Positions 54,114 through 64,000 are shown, numbered from the stretch's first letter. The stretch: DNA of 64,000 nt from Pseudomonas congelans (GCF_900103225.1 NZ_FNJH01000002.1:282345-346344); one strand, 5' to 3'. Made by a program: numbers and translations. Notes: generated by a model not told the origin, from the sequence alone.

Positions 54114-55454
54114 ATGAGAGTGATGAAGTGGAGCGCAATCGCACTGGCCGTTACGGCCGCCAGCGCCCAAATGGCAACAGCCGCACCTTTCGTCAGCGAT
54201 CAGGCTGATGCCAAGGGCTTTGTGGAAGGCAGCACACTTGACCTGAAGTTGCGCAATTACTATTACAACCGTGACAAGAAAGACGGATCTCAAGACGATC
54301 GCGACTGGACTCAAGGTATCCTGGCCAACTTCAGCTCCGGCTATACCCAAGGCACCATCGGCGTCGGCGTTGAGGCTTTCGGTTACGGCGGTCTCAAGCT
54401 TTGGGGCCCTGATAAATACTCGGGTTCAGGTAACCTCGCCACCAGCGCTGACGGGCCTGATCGGGACAATAAAGACACATTTGGCAAACTAGGCGGAGCC
54501 GTCAAATTTCGTATCTCCAAAACCGAGCTGAAAATCGGTGACATGCAACCTACCAGCCCGGTATTTGCTGTGGGTGGTTCACGCCTTCTGCCTCAAACCG
54601 CGAGCGGTCTGAGCCTGCAGAGCAGTGAAATTTCCGGTCTTGATCTGGAAGCAGGTCACTTCTACTCGGGTACCGGTCAGGACACGACGAGCCATGAGGG
54701 TACGATCTGGGCAACCTACGCAAACAAAAACGGCTTGCCTGCGAAAAGCGCTGACTTCATGGGCGGCAAATATGCGATCACTGACGGGCTTGGCGTAGCG
54801 TTCTACGCGTCCAAGCTTGAAGACATCTGGGATCAGTACTACGGCAATGTGAACTACGCCCTGCCTTTGGGGAACGATCAATCCTTGGCGTTTGACGTCA
54901 ATCTGTATCGCACACTCGACGAAGGCAGCGCCAAAGCGGGCTCGATCAACAACACCACCTACTCGGCGTCGGCAGCCTATTCATTCCTGGCAGCTCATAC
55001 AGTTACCGTTGCCTTCCAGAAGGTTGACGGTGATACGCCGTTTGACTACATCGGTATCGGCAGCCAAAACCGTGGCGGCGACTCGATTTTCCTGGCCAAC
55101 TCCGTTCAGTACTCTGACTTCAACGGCCCAGGCGAGAAATCGTGGCAAGTGCGCTACGACCTGAACATGACGCCTTACGGCGTTCCAGGCCTGAGCTTCA
55201 TGACCCGTTACATCAACGGTGATAACATCGATGGCACCAAGGTGGACGCGTCCAGCCTTTATGCCAATATGTACGGTGCTGACGGCAAACACCACGAAAC
55301 CAACCTTGAAGCCAAATACGTCGTACAGACTGGCCCAGCCAAAGACCTGTCCTTCCGTATGCGTCAGGCATGGCACCGTAGCAACGATGACCAGCCAGAT
55401 GGCGACGTCAACGAGTTCCGCCTGATTGTCGATTACCCGATCTCGATCCTGTAA
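54114..55454 (+). CDS. OprD-family outer-membrane porin
   Basis: A 446-residue protein with a signal peptide (cleavage after MATAA) and the OprD start FVSDQADAKGFVEGSTLDLKLRNYYYNRD, then alternating amphipathic strands of an 18-stranded barrel and a C-terminal VNEFRLIVDYPISIL strand. Members bring amino acids, peptides or aromatic acids across the outer membrane; the substrate here cannot be told. AAAGGAG precedes the start, and a terminator follows. Confidence 0.93.
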   Translation: MRVMKWSAIALAVTAASAQMATAAPFVSDQADAKGFVEGSTLDLKLRNYYYNRDKKDGSQDDRDWTQGILANFSSGYTQGTIGVGVEAFGYGGLKLWGPDKYSGSGNLATSADGPDRDNKDTFGKLGGAVKFRISKTELKIGDMQPTSPVFAVGGSRLLPQTASGLSLQSSEISGLDLEAGHFYSGTGQDTTSHEGTIWATYANKNGLPAKSADFMGGKYAITDGLGVAFYASKLEDIWDQYYGNVNYALPLGNDQSLAFDVNLYRTLDEGSAKAGSINNTTYSASAAYSFLAAHTVTVAFQKVDGDTPFDYIGIGSQNRGGDSIFLANSVQYSDFNGPGEKSWQVRYDLNMTPYGVPGLSFMTRYINGDNIDGTKVDASSLYANMYGADGKHHETNLEAKYVVQTGPAKDLSFRMRQAWHRSNDDQPDGDVNEFRLIVDYPISIL

Positions 55455-55481
55455 TCACCACTCAGCACTCGTTAATAGAAG

Positions 55482-55506
55482 AAGCCCGGCACATGCCGGG
55501 CTTTTT
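55482..55506 (+). terminator. rho-independent terminator of the porin gene
   Basis: Arms AAGCCCGGC and GCCGGGCTT (55482-55490, 55495-55503) with loop ACAT and a T-run. Confidence 0.92.
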
Positions 55507-55625
55507 CATGAGGACAGGAAAGCGTCTTCCTGCGACCTGCAAGCCAGCCCCGCCCTGTACGCGACCGGAACAGCGCCGTACAATGCCAGGTCATTTCCTG
55601 TCTCAGCAACCGACAACGGCCAACC

Positions 55626-57341
55626 ATGCGCACCAGTCAATTTTTGCTCGCCACACAGAAAGAAACCCCTTCCGATGCGGTCGTGGTCAGCCATCAGCTG
55701 ATGCTGCGCGCCGGCATGATTCGCAAGCTGGCCTCCGGCCTCTACACCTGGCTGCCCATGGGCCTGCGCGTACTGCGCAAGGTCGAAGCCATCGTTCGTG
55801 AAGAAATGGACGCCGCGGGCGCACTCGAAATTCTGATGCCCGGCATTCAACCCGCAGAGCTGTGGCAGGAATCCGGACGCTGGGAGCAGTATGGCCCGGA
55901 GCTGATGCGTCTGGTCGACCGCCACAACCGCGAGTTCTGCCTGGGCCCGACCCATGAAGAAGTCATCACCGATCTGGCACGCAATGAGCTCAACAGCTAT
56001 AAACAGCTGCCGATCAACATGTATCAGATCCAGACCAAATTCCGTGACGAGATCCGCCCACGCTTCGGCCTGATGCGTGGACGCGAGTTCGTCATGAAAG
56101 ACGCTTACTCGTTCCACGCCGATCACGAATCGCTGCAGGTCACCTACGACCGCATGCATCTGGCGTACAGCAATATCTTCACCCGACTGGGCCTGAAGTT
56201 CCGCCCGGTCGAAGCCGATAACGGCTCGATTGGCGGCGCAGGCTCGCACGAATTCCACGTACTGGCCGAATCCGGCGAAGACGATATCGTGTTCAGCGAC
56301 GGCTCCGACTATGCAGCCAACATCGAAAAGGCCGAGGCGATTCCTCGCGAGAAGACGCGCCCTGCCCCTAGCGAAGAGTTGCGTCTGATCGACACGCCGA
56401 ACGCCAAGACCATCGCCCAACTGGTCGAAGGTTTCGGTCTGCCAATCGAGAAAACCGTCAAGACCCTGGTAGTCCATGCTGCCGAAGAAGGCAAGCTGAT
56501 CGCTCTGATCATCCGCGGCGATCACGAGCTCAATGAAATCAAGGCCAGCCAGCTGGAACAGGTCGCCAACCCTCTGGTCATGGCGTCCGAAGCCGAACTG
56601 CGCGACGCCATCGGCGCAGGCGCAGGGTCCCTGGGCCCATTGAACCTGCCACTGCCGTGCATCATCGACCGTTCCGTCGAGCTGATGAGCGACTTCAGTG
56701 TTGGTGCTAACATCGATGACAAACACTACTTCGGCGTCAACTGGGAGCGCGATCTGCCGGTTCCGACCGTTGCCGACCTGCGTAACGTGGTTGCGGGCGA
56801 CCCAAGCCCTGACGGCAAGGGCACGCTGGAAATCAAGCGCGGCATCGAAGTGGGTCACATCTTCCAGCTGGGCACCAAGTACAGCGAAGCGATGAAGTGC
56901 CAGGTGCTGGGTGAAAACGGCAAGCCGGTCAATCTGGCGATGGGTTGCTACGGCATCGGTGTTTCCCGAGTGGTTGCAGCTGCCATCGAACAGAACAGCG
57001 ACGAAAACGGCATCATCTGGAACGACACCCTCGCGCCGTTCCAGATTGCACTGATCCCGCTGCGCTACGAGACAGAGGCCGTTCGCGAAGCGACGGACAA
57101 ACTGTACGCCGACCTGACGGCTGCCGGTTTTGAAGTATTGCTCGATGACCGCGACAAGAAGACCAGCCCGGGCATCAAGTTCGCCGACATGGAACTGATC
57201 GGTATCCCGCACCGCATCGTGGTGAGTGACCGAGGCCTGGCCGAAGGCAATCTGGAATACAAGAGCCGTACCGAATCGCAGCCGCAAGCCATTGCGGTCG
57301 CGGACGTGCTGTCGTTCATCCAGGGCAAAGTGAACCGCTGA
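55626..57341 (+). CDS. proS: prolyl-tRNA synthetase
   Basis: The 571-residue protein is a bacterial-type ProRS: class II motif 1 region ([18 protein letters not shown]), motif 2 [21 protein letters not shown], a YbaK-like editing insertion (about 230-400) and motif 3 [13 protein letters not shown], followed by an anticodon-binding domain. It charges tRNA-Pro and can clear Ala-tRNA-Pro through the insertion. Confidence 0.97.
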   Translation: MRTSQFLLATQKETPSDAVVVSHQLMLRAGMIRKLASGLYTWLPMGLRVLRKVEAIVREEMDAAGALEILMPGIQPAELWQESGRWEQYGPELMRLVDRHNREFCLGPTHEEVITDLARNELNSYKQLPINMYQIQTKFRDEIRPRFGLMRGREFVMKDAYSFHADHESLQVTYDRMHLAYSNIFTRLGLKFRPVEADNGSIGGAGSHEFHVLAESGEDDIVFSDGSDYAANIEKAEAIPREKTRPAPSEELRLIDTPNAKTIAQLVEGFGLPIEKTVKTLVVHAAEEGKLIALIIRGDHELNEIKASQLEQVANPLVMASEAELRDAIGAGAGSLGPLNLPLPCIIDRSVELMSDFSVGANIDDKHYFGVNWERDLPVPTVADLRNVVAGDPSPDGKGTLEIKRGIEVGHIFQLGTKYSEAMKCQVLGENGKPVNLAMGCYGIGVSRVVAAAIEQNSDENGIIWNDTLAPFQIALIPLRYETEAVREATDKLYADLTAAGFEVLLDDRDKKTSPGIKFADMELIGIPHRIVVSDRGLAEGNLEYKSRTESQPQAIAVADVLSFIQGKVNR

Positions 57342-57348
57342 GTAAAAA

Positions 57349-57372
57349 GGCGCACCTGTTCGCAGGTGCGCC
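57349..57372. terminator. strong hairpin after proS
   Basis: Arms GGCGCACCTG and CAGGTGCGCC with a TTCG loop, eight bases after the stop, followed by a pyrimidine-rich stretch with few T. Confidence 0.7.
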
Positions 57373-57406
57373 GCTCTTCACTCGCCCAATCCGCATCAGA
57401 GATCCC

Positions 57407-58363
57407 ATGCTCAAACGAAGCACCCTAAGCCTCGGCAGCGCCGTTCTGTGCGGCTCATTTCTCGTCGGCGGCTGTGCCAACCAGCTCTCTCAGCGCAGCG
57501 AGCACGAGGAGCGAGTCGAACGCAAACTGCTCGAACATACCCTGCAAGTCGATATCGGCGAACCCAAGACACTGGAGTTGCCGCAACGCCGCGTAAGGAT
57601 TCACGAGCACAAATCGTTCGAAGTCACCGACTTTGAAGTCACCCGCCACTATGACCGCTACACGCCTTACCAACCATGGCGGGAGGTCTATGAGATCCCG
57701 CTCGGCGCGGTTGCTGTTGTCGCGGGTGTCGGGGCCAACGTGGTCAATGTGTTTGCGCTGGGTAATTTGCCGGAAAGCATGACCAAGGACTGGATTCACT
57801 ACGGCGTGGCAGGCATGAACCCGTTCATGAATGCCCCGTCCCACGGCCGCGCCGAGCAGAATCTGGCGAGCATCGACGAGGTTCAGAAGGACAAGCGGAT
57901 CGAGAACTCCACGCTGCCCTGGAATGAACGCCCGGTGATGGTCAAGGCTGGCAATGAAACTCACGAAATGAGCACTGACCGCAACGGCATTCTGCGCCTG
58001 AACCTGCTGGACAGTCCGTTTGCCGAACAGGACCTGAGCCGCATCACGCGCATCTATATCAATGTCGAAGACGATCAGGACAGCGCGCACGCAAACGCCA
58101 GTTTGCCCATCAGCCATTCGCTACGCGGCAAGTTGCTGGAGGCGCACGCCCTGATCTACGACGATCTTGAAGATGACGAGGTCAGCCAGTGGGTGCATCG
58201 CGTCAAACGTCTTTCTGATATGGGCCTGGAAGAAGAAGCCAGCGAGCTGGAACAGAGCCTGATCGAACTGACGCGCAACGATCCGCAACTGCAGGGTGAA
58301 TTTCTCAAGTCACTCGCCAGAGACGCCGGCCGCCTGGTCGCCGTTCCTGCCCAGAGCCAGTAA
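57407..58363 (+). CDS. hypothetical lipoprotein
   Basis: A 318-residue protein with a lipobox LVGGC near residue 23, so lipid-anchored. The rest is soluble, with a central hydrophobic segment (GAVAVVAGVGANVVNVFALG, about 98-118) and a helical C-terminal region. Such lipoproteins beside proS are common in Pseudomonas; I know no function. It lies convergent with dinB. Confidence 0.75.
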   Translation: MLKRSTLSLGSAVLCGSFLVGGCANQLSQRSEHEERVERKLLEHTLQVDIGEPKTLELPQRRVRIHEHKSFEVTDFEVTRHYDRYTPYQPWREVYEIPLGAVAVVAGVGANVVNVFALGNLPESMTKDWIHYGVAGMNPFMNAPSHGRAEQNLASIDEVQKDKRIENSTLPWNERPVMVKAGNETHEMSTDRNGILRLNLLDSPFAEQDLSRITRIYINVEDDQDSAHANASLPISHSLRGKLLEAHALIYDDLEDDEVSQWVHRVKRLSDMGLEEEASELEQSLIELTRNDPQLQGEFLKSLARDAGRLVAVPAQSQ

Positions 58364-58370
58364 CGTGAAA

Positions 58371-58393
58371 GGCCGCGGCGTTTAACCGCGGCC
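58371..58393. terminator. GC-rich hairpin between convergent genes
   Basis: Arms GGCCGCGG and CCGCGGCC around CGTTTAA, lying between the lipoprotein stop and the dinB stop. A shared terminator is likely though T-runs are absent. Confidence 0.55.
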
Positions 58394-58404
58394 AGTCACA
58401 GTCA

Positions 58405-59466
58405 TTATCGAGAGAACAATTCCAGCTGTTCATGGGCTGCACGCAGATCGTGCAGACGTACGCCTATGCCCAGCAACCTGACCGGCTTGCCACCGCGAGC
58501 GAACGCCTGAGCCAGCAACTGTTCATAACTGCCCAGATCCCTGCCGGCTCCGGATTGCTCCAGAGTCGTCTGCGTGAAATCGTGAAACTTCACTTTGACG
58601 AACGGCTTGCCGGGCCGGTACTGCCCTTCCATTCTGGCCATCCGGCCACTCAGGGTTTCCAGCAGGTCGGGCAGCTTTTCCAGGCAGGCCGCCAGATCGG
58701 GCAGATCCGTGTCGTAAGTATTTTCAACGCTGACTGACTGACGCCGGCTGTCATTCTGCACCGGCCGGTCATCGATCCCGTGCGCCAGACTCCAGAGGCG
58801 CTCACCAAAGCTGCCGAACTCCCTGACCAGCGCGAGCTTGCTGCGGCTTCGCAGGTCGGCACAATCGACGATACCCAGTCGGCCGAGCTTGTCTGCGGTG
58901 ACTTTTCCTACGCCATGAAGCTTGGTGACTGGCAGGGAGGCGACGAAATCCTCGACCTGATCCGGCGTGATGACGAACAACCCGTTGGGCTTTTTCCAGT
59001 CGCTGGCGATCTTGGCGAGAAACTTGTTGGGCGCAACGCCTGCCGACACCGTGATATGCAGCTGATTCGAGACCCGGCGACGGATGTCCTGCGCGATGCG
59101 CGTGGCGCTCCCGGAAAAGTGCCCGGCCTCGGACACGTCCAGAAAGGCCTCATCCAGAGACAACGGCTCTATAAGGTCGGTGTAATCCCGAAAGATCGTA
59201 TGGATTTCCCGCGATGCTTCTTTATAAGCATCCATGCGCGGCTTGACGATGGTCAGGTCCGGGCAGAGCTTGAGCGCATGCCGGGACGACATGGCCGAAC
59301 GCACACCGTAGGCGCGCGCCTCATAATTACAGGTCGCAATCACCCCGCGCCGCTCCGCAGAGCCGCCGACCGCCAGCGGCTTGCCAGCGAGGTCGGGCTC
59401 GTCACGCATTTCAATGGCTGCATAAAAGCAGTCACAGTCGATGTGGATGATTTTGCGCTGCGTCAT
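58405..59466 (-). CDS. dinB: DNA polymerase IV
   Basis: From ATG 59466 (MTQRKIIHIDCDCFYAAIEMR) the product is 353 residues, the usual length. The catalytic set is D in IHIDCDCFYAAIE and the D-E pair in PLSLDEAFLDVSE; helix-hairpin-helix and little-finger domains follow. It bypasses lesions by translesion synthesis. The upstream ATG at 59490 lacks support. No LexA box was seen in the short upstream region. Confidence 0.96.
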   Translation of the reverse strand: MTQRKIIHIDCDCFYAAIEMRDEPDLAGKPLAVGGSAERRGVIATCNYEARAYGVRSAMSSRHALKLCPDLTIVKPRMDAYKEASREIHTIFRDYTDLIEPLSLDEAFLDVSEAGHFSGSATRIAQDIRRRVSNQLHITVSAGVAPNKFLAKIASDWKKPNGLFVITPDQVEDFVASLPVTKLHGVGKVTADKLGRLGIVDCADLRSRSKLALVREFGSFGERLWSLAHGIDDRPVQNDSRRQSVSVENTYDTDLPDLAACLEKLPDLLETLSGRMARMEGQYRPGKPFVKVKFHDFTQTTLEQSGAGRDLGSYEQLLAQAFARGGKPVRLLGIGVRLHDLRAAHEQLELFSR

Positions 59467-59686
59467 GACCTGATGGGATTTTGCAATCAATGGCCGCGCA
59501 GTATCTCATTCGTACCGGCAAGTAACATCCAATGATGTGAAAGGTCGTCATGAAAAGCAGTCAAAAGCCCATCACGGATGACCGAAACAGCTGCAAAGGC
59601 CCGTCATGCAAGCGCCGATGCCGAGCAGACCGATCATTTGGATCCGCTAAGCATTTGAAGAAAAAGCACTTTTTTGAAACTAACCA

Positions 59687-59714
59687 TTGACACCTCGTCA
59701 TCTCTCTGTAGAAT
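59687..59714 (+). promoter_or_regulatory. sigma-70 promoter of first tRNA-fMet
   Basis: TTGACA (59687-59692) and TAGAAT (59709-59714), 16 bases apart, 13 bases before the tRNA. Confidence 0.88.
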
Positions 59715-59727
59715 GCCGCCACACAGA

Positions 59728-59804
<77 letters not shown>

Positions 59805-59813
59805 AACATCAAA

Positions 59814-59842
59814 AAAGGCTACTCGAAAGAGTGGCCTTTTTT
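59814..59842 (+). terminator. terminator of tRNA-fMet copy 1
   Basis: Arms AAAGGCTACTC and GAGTGGCCTTT, loop GAAA, T-run after. Confidence 0.9.
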
Positions 59843-60063
59843 GTGCGCGCCTGAAAAGCGCCCTTCTCAAGCCAGGACATTGCCCATGCCTCGCGCAGCT
59901 ATAAAGCGCTCGCGACGCCCTGCGGCAAATCCTCACTGCCTGGCCGTCCGCTTTGCTGATAATGCTCCACGCAGATATGCAGCCCTGAAAAACGAGCATC
60001 CGGCCTCTGGCGTGCAAAATGAGCACAATCCGCTACTTATTCGCATGCTTTCCGGATTAAGGG

Positions 60064-60091
60064 TTGACACTTCAGCGTTCGGCTGTAGAAT
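60064..60091 (+). promoter_or_regulatory. sigma-70 promoter of second tRNA-fMet
   Basis: TTGACA (60064-60069) and TAGAAT (60086-60091), 16 bases apart; the same -10 and flanking context as copy 1. Confidence 0.88.
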
Positions 60092-60104
60092 GCCGCCACA
60101 CAGA

Positions 60105-60181
<77 letters not shown>

Positions 60182-60530
60182 AACATCAAGAAAGGCTACT
60201 CGAAAGAGTGGCCTTTTTTGTTTCCGGTAAAAAAGTAGCGCGGGCAACGGCTAACTGTCTGACAAAAAAGACTATTTCCAAAGCCCTTTGAAACCCTATC
60301 ATCACATCTGTAACGTAATGCGTGCATTTACGACAGTTTTTGCGTGCGCTGCCGATAGGTGTTACTAAGCTGAATCACGACTGAACCGTAGCTGAACAGC
60401 ATCACCCGGCTCGATTCGCTATTCGCTCGTTAGACGTTGACGCGCTAACATCCTGAAATATTTTCTGCGTAGGGATTGGTAACTTGGCTGCATACCTCCA
60501 TCCTGTCGCGCACGATCCAAGGAGTGATTG
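60182..60530. other. intergenic region upstream of mprF
   Basis: It opens with the copy 2 tRNA terminator (60191-60219). The remainder, to the AAGGAG ribosome site at 60519-60524, should carry the mprF promoter; no clear consensus pair was found. Confidence 0.5.
60191..60219 (+). terminator. terminator of tRNA-fMet copy 2
   Basis: Arms AAAGGCTACTC and GAGTGGCCTTT, loop GAAA, T-run; a near copy of the first terminator. Confidence 0.9.
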
Positions 60531-63173
60531 ATGCGCGACAACATGTCCGATTCCAATGAAACCATTGATGCAGAACAACCGGTCAGCCCACCGCGCCATA
60601 ACTGGCGGGAGCTGCTGAGCAAATACCGACAGCCCATAGGGCTGGCGGTGATGCTGCTGTTGTTCAGCCTGGCCCTTATAGCCTGCCGCCACATGCTGGT
60701 CGAAATGGACTGGTATGCGCTGCACGACTCGCTGTTCGCAGTCCCCCTGCCCGCCCTGGGCGGTGCGCTGCTCGCGGCAATCGTCGGCTACATCATCCTG
60801 ATGGGCTATGAACTGTCCGCCAGTCGTTACGCCAATGTCGACCTGCCAATCAAGACGCTGCTTCTCGGCGGCTTCACCTCGTTTGCCATCGGCAATGCGG
60901 TCGGCCTGTCGATGCTGTCCGGTGGTTCGGTACGCTACAGGCTTTATTCACGCCATGGCGTAGGCGCAATCGAAATCGCCCGCATGACCGTGTTCGCCAG
61001 CCTGTCACTGGGCTGTGCGCTGCCGCCACTGGCTGCACTGGCCACGTTGAGCAACCTGTCAGGCGCGTCACTGGCACTCAAGCTTCCAGTCGACGTGCTG
61101 GCTGTAGTCGCTACAGCGGTGTTGATCGGCAGTCTGCTGCTGGCGGTGTTCGTCTACCGTCGCCGCCTGCCGGAACAGGATATCCCGCACAATATTCTGG
61201 TTCGTCTCGGTCGTCGTACCTTGCGCCTGCCGGACCTGAAGCTGACGCTTATTCAGTTGGTGATCACCGCGCTGGACGTCGCCGCCGCAGCGATGGTGCT
61301 GTATCTGCTGCTGCCGCATGCGCCACCGCTGGGCGCCTTCATTCTTATCTACCTGCTGGCGCTCGCTGCCGGCGTGCTCAGCCATGTGCCTGGCGGCGTC
61401 GGCGTTTTCGAGGCGATTCTGCTCGCAGCCTTCGCCAACGAGCTGGGTGCCGCCCCCCTCGCTGCTGCGCTGCTGCTGTACCGCCTGATCTACGTGATCC
61501 TGCCACTGCTGCTGGCTTGCCTTACCCTGCTGTTTACCGAGGCCCAGCGCCTGCTGCCGACCCGGCAGGCCATGCGCGTCGCTTCAGGGCTGGCGGCACC
61601 GATTCTGGCACTACTGGTTTTCTTGTCGGGGGTGGTGCTGCTCTTCTCTGGTGCCACCCCTGAAATCGATACCCGTCTCGAAAACGTTGGCTTCATGATC
61701 CCGCATCGACTGATCGATGCGTCGCACTTCGGGGCCAGTCTGGTAGGTGTGCTGTGCCTGCTGCTCGCACAGGGCCTGCGTCGTCGACTGTCGGCGGCAT
61801 GGATGCTGACCTCTATTTTGCTGCTGGTAGGTGCAGTGCTGTCGATACTCAAGGGCTTCGACTGGGAAGAGGCAAGCATGCTGTTGCTGACCGCCTGCCT
61901 GCTGCTGACATTCCGCCGTTCGTTCTACCGTCCAAGCCGCCTGCTGGAGCTGCCGTTCTCACCGGTCTACCTGATTGCCAGCATTTGCGTGGTCGGGGCC
62001 TCGATCTGGCTGTTGCTGTTCGCCTATCAGGACGTGCCCTACAGTCACCAGTTGTGGTGGCAGTTCACCCTCGATGCCGACGCCCCGCGTGGCCTGCGTT
62101 CGGCGCTGGGCAGCGCAGTGCTGCTGGTGGTGGTTTCGCTGACCTGGTTGCTGCGCACTGCCAGACCGGTTATCAAGCTGCCCGACGCGGCAGACCTGGA
62201 CAAGGCGGCCGAGATCCTCAAAGCATCCAAACAGCCGGATGGCGGCCTGGTGCTGACCGGCGACAAGGCCATCCTGTTCCATCCGGCTGGCAATGCGTTT
62301 CTGATGTACTCGCATCGCGGCCGCAGCCTGGTAGCGCTTTACGACCCGATCGGCCCCACACAGCAGCGTGCCGAGCTGATCTGGCAGTTCCGCGACCTGT
62401 GCGACGTGCACCATGCGCGTCCAGTGTTCTATCAGGTACGTGCAGAAAACCTGCCGTTCTACATGGACATCGGTCTCACGGCTATCAAGCTGGGTGAAGA
62501 GGCGCGCGTCGACCTGCGTCGCTTCGACATCGATGCCAAGGGCAAAGAGATGAAAGATCTGCGTTACACCTGGAACCGGGGTGGCCGCGACGGTCTTTCG
62601 CTGGAGATCTACGAACCGGGCCAGGCGCCGATCGACGAGCTGAAAGTGATTTCCGATGCCTGGCTGACGGGCAAGAATGTCCGTGAAAAAGGCTTCTCGC
62701 TGGGCCGCTTCAGTACTGAGTACCTGAAGTACTTCCGCATTGCCATCGTGCACTTCCAGGGCAAGCCTGTCGCGTTCTCCAACCTGCTGGAAACCACCAG
62801 CCCGGAACTGGCCAGCCTTGACCTGATGCGCTCGCACCCGGATGCACCCAAGTTGACCATGGAATTCATGATGGTCGGCCTGATTCTGCATTACAAAGCC
62901 CAAGGCTACGCGCGCTTCAGTCTGGGCATGGTGCCTTTGTCGGGCCTGCAGCCACGACGCGGCGCACCCATCACCCAGCGTCTGGGTTCGATGATTTTCC
63001 GCCGTGGCGAACAGCTGTACAACTTCCAGGGGCTGCGTCGCTTCAAGGACAAGTTCCAGCCCGATTGGGAACCTCGTTATATGGCCGTGCCTGCCGGACT
63101 TGATCCGCTCGTGGCACTGGCTGACACCGCCGCCCTGATTGCGGGCGGCCTGACTGGATTGGTGAAACGCTGA
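60531..63173 (+). CDS. mprF: MprF-type aminoacyl-phosphatidylglycerol synthase/flippase
   Basis: ATG 60531 follows AAGGAG by six bases and gives 880 residues. About 14 membrane segments (30-545) form the flippase, with motifs such as GGSVRYRLYSRHGVG and SHVPGGVGVFE. The C-terminal cytosolic half (about 550-860) is the synthase with tandem GNAT folds (AFLMYSHRGRSLVALYDP and ARFSLGMVPLSGLQPR). It transfers an amino acid from aminoacyl-tRNA to phosphatidylglycerol; in P. aeruginosa the same gene pair makes alanyl-PG. The amino acid used here is not readable. It overlaps virJ (TGATG). Confidence 0.95.
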   Translation: MRDNMSDSNETIDAEQPVSPPRHNWRELLSKYRQPIGLAVMLLLFSLALIACRHMLVEMDWYALHDSLFAVPLPALGGALLAAIVGYIILMGYELSASRYANVDLPIKTLLLGGFTSFAIGNAVGLSMLSGGSVRYRLYSRHGVGAIEIARMTVFASLSLGCALPPLAALATLSNLSGASLALKLPVDVLAVVATAVLIGSLLLAVFVYRRRLPEQDIPHNILVRLGRRTLRLPDLKLTLIQLVITALDVAAAAMVLYLLLPHAPPLGAFILIYLLALAAGVLSHVPGGVGVFEAILLAAFANELGAAPLAAALLLYRLIYVILPLLLACLTLLFTEAQRLLPTRQAMRVASGLAAPILALLVFLSGVVLLFSGATPEIDTRLENVGFMIPHRLIDASHFGASLVGVLCLLLAQGLRRRLSAAWMLTSILLLVGAVLSILKGFDWEEASMLLLTACLLLTFRRSFYRPSRLLELPFSPVYLIASICVVGASIWLLLFAYQDVPYSHQLWWQFTLDADAPRGLRSALGSAVLLVVVSLTWLLRTARPVIKLPDAADLDKAAEILKASKQPDGGLVLTGDKAILFHPAGNAFLMYSHRGRSLVALYDPIGPTQQRAELIWQFRDLCDVHHARPVFYQVRAENLPFYMDIGLTAIKLGEEARVDLRRFDIDAKGKEMKDLRYTWNRGGRDGLSLEIYEPGQAPIDELKVISDAWLTGKNVREKGFSLGRFSTEYLKYFRIAIVHFQGKPVAFSNLLETTSPELASLDLMRSHPDAPKLTMEFMMVGLILHYKAQGYARFSLGMVPLSGLQPRRGAPITQRLGSMIFRRGEQLYNFQGLRRFKDKFQPDWEPRYMAVPAGLDPLVALADTAALIAGGLTGLVKR

Positions 63174-64000
63174 TGATTCGACGCTCCTGGCGCCTTTTGC
63201 TCGCAGCTCTGGTAATTGTTCTTTTAATCGTAGCGCTGGGAGTCTGGGTCTGGACCCGCCCCGCCCCGCCCGCCTCACTGGAACATTCGAACCTTGACGG
63301 GGGCGCGCCGCTGACCAGCGTAACGCCGGCCACCAGCATCAAGACCCGTATCGCACTGGCCGTCACCGCTGAAGACATGCTGACCGACAAGCAATTGCTG
63401 GCGATCAGCAAGGATGCGTCGGCACGCATCATTCAGGTGGTGTTGCCCAAGGACGACTGCGTCCTGCAACAAAAGACCTTTCAGGACGCGCTGACGAAGC
63501 TCGACGGCCCTGCAAAGGTAGTGGGTGGCATAGGCCCTGGCGCGACACTGGCCTGGCGCTGGCTGGCCGGGCAGACCGACGACAAGGCGCAAGCCATTTC
63601 CGTAGATTTTGCGCTTGAGCACGTGTCTAATCCGCCGCCCGTTGTGGAAGAGGACGAAAAGCCGCCACAGATCTGCGACGTGCCGCTGCCGCAGAAGGCT
63701 GCACACGGACACTGGTTGGCCGCCTGGAACGACGCGCCGGATGATCCGAGCGCAGCATTTGTACGCGACCAGAGCAACGCCGACACCAGCATCAGCGACT
63801 ACGACATTCCGCTGCCTCAGGTGCTCAACACCGAACTTCGTCACCTGCTGCTCGGCGAGAACGACAGCGGCGGACTGGGCATACCGACAGTCGAAGTCCC
63901 AGCCAGCCAACCTTCCGACACTGTGACGCTGTTCATGTCCGGTGATGGCGGATGGCGCGACCTGGATAAAGTCGTGGCCGGTGACATGGCCAAGATGGGC
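63173..64000 (+). CDS. virJ: VirJ/AcvB-family protein (partial)
   Basis: The open frame runs off the window after 276 residues. It has an N-terminal membrane anchor (about 8-28) and a periplasmic part, and near the end LFMSGDGGWRDLDK begins the VirJ alpha/beta-hydrolase-like domain (GDGGW motif). In P. aeruginosa the neighbour of mprF (PA0919) is a periplasmic hydrolase that removes the amino acid from aminoacyl-PG. Translation is coupled to mprF by TGATG overlap, which supports a joint role in membrane lipid charge. Confidence 0.9.
   Translation, partial: MIRRSWRLLLAALVIVLLIVALGVWVWTRPAPPASLEHSNLDGGAPLTSVTPATSIKTRIALAVTAEDMLTDKQLLAISKDASARIIQVVLPKDDCVLQQKTFQDALTKLDGPAKVVGGIGPGATLAWRWLAGQTDDKAQAISVDFALEHVSNPPPVVEEDEKPPQICDVPLPQKAAHGHWLAAWNDAPDDPSAAFVRDQSNADTSISDYDIPLPQVLNTELRHLLLGENDSGGLGIPTVEVPASQPSDTVTLFMSGDGGWRDLDKVVAGDMAKMG

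Larger units (their letters stand above)
59805..60104. other. spacer between duplicated tRNA-fMet genes
   Basis: It begins with the terminator of copy 1 (59814-59842) and ends with the promoter of copy 2 (60064-60091). I see no gene between. Confidence 0.6.

Noticed and set aside
55506..57287. 593-codon minus-strand frame over proS
   Set aside because: Antisense shadow of proS with low-quality composition.
61959..63278. 439-codon minus-strand frame over mprF
   Set aside because: Antisense shadow of mprF.

Overview
The window reads as a Pseudomonas chromosome, most likely of the P. syringae group. It carries the right-hand arm of a large integrative and conjugative element (ICE) inserted at the 3' end of a tRNA-Lys(UUU) gene next to queC. 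The species call is an inference from gene content and order: queC/queE, tol-pal, ruvCAB, yebC, aspS, an OprD-type porin, proS, dinB, and mprF followed by a VirJ/AcvB gene. The tRNA-Lys/queC position is a known docking site for PPHGI-1-like ICEs of P. syringae. No species can be proven from the sequence alone.

ICE transfer module (about 1-24 kb, mostly + strand). The window opens in the C-terminus of a TraD-type coupling protein. A run of tightly overlapping genes follows, matching the 'integrating conjugative element' families of Pseudomonas: TIGR03747, RAQPRD, TIGR03758, 03745, 03750, 03746, 03749, 03752, 03751 lipoprotein, 03744 ATPase, a DsbA-like thioredoxin, 03757, 03756, 03755, a TraG-N protein and DUF3742. 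Together they would build a mating-pair type IV secretion apparatus. A UvrD-like helicase lies near the start. Two cargo islands interrupt the module. One (2.47-4.39 kb) holds an unknown gene, a DUF4177 gene and a DUF2971 gene. The other (13.5-18.8 kb) holds a single 1452-residue STAND/NACHT-type NTPase ending in a PD-(D/E)XK-like nuclease motif, a strong candidate for an anti-phage or anti-plasmid defence protein.

ICE accessory region (24-33 kb). This is a scrapyard: the decayed tail of a substrate-binding-protein/PhzF/RidA operon, a small zinc-ribbon protein, an IS66-family element, a GNAT acetyltransferase, a MITE-like element with perfect 14-bp ends and two small orphan genes. An SOS module follows, with umuDC facing an SRAP/HMCES gene across one LexA-like box.

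ICE integration/processing end (33.7-37.8 kb). A stem-loop-rich non-coding stretch (candidate oriT) precedes a MobH/TraI_2 relaxase gene, whose stop overlaps the start of a tyrosine integrase. The integrase abuts the tRNA-Lys attachment site.

Chromosomal backbone (37.8-64 kb). On the minus strand are queC-queE, the ybgC-tolQRA-tolB-pal-cpoB envelope operon, ruvC-ruvA-ruvB, yebC and aspS, then a ribbon-helix-helix gene and a Dps-like gene. Next come a membrane-anchored cold-shock-domain protein (+), slyX and a HIT protein (-), an oprD-family porin, proS and a lipoprotein (+), dinB (-), two duplicated initiator tRNA-fMet genes, and mprF with the start of virJ (+), which runs off the window.
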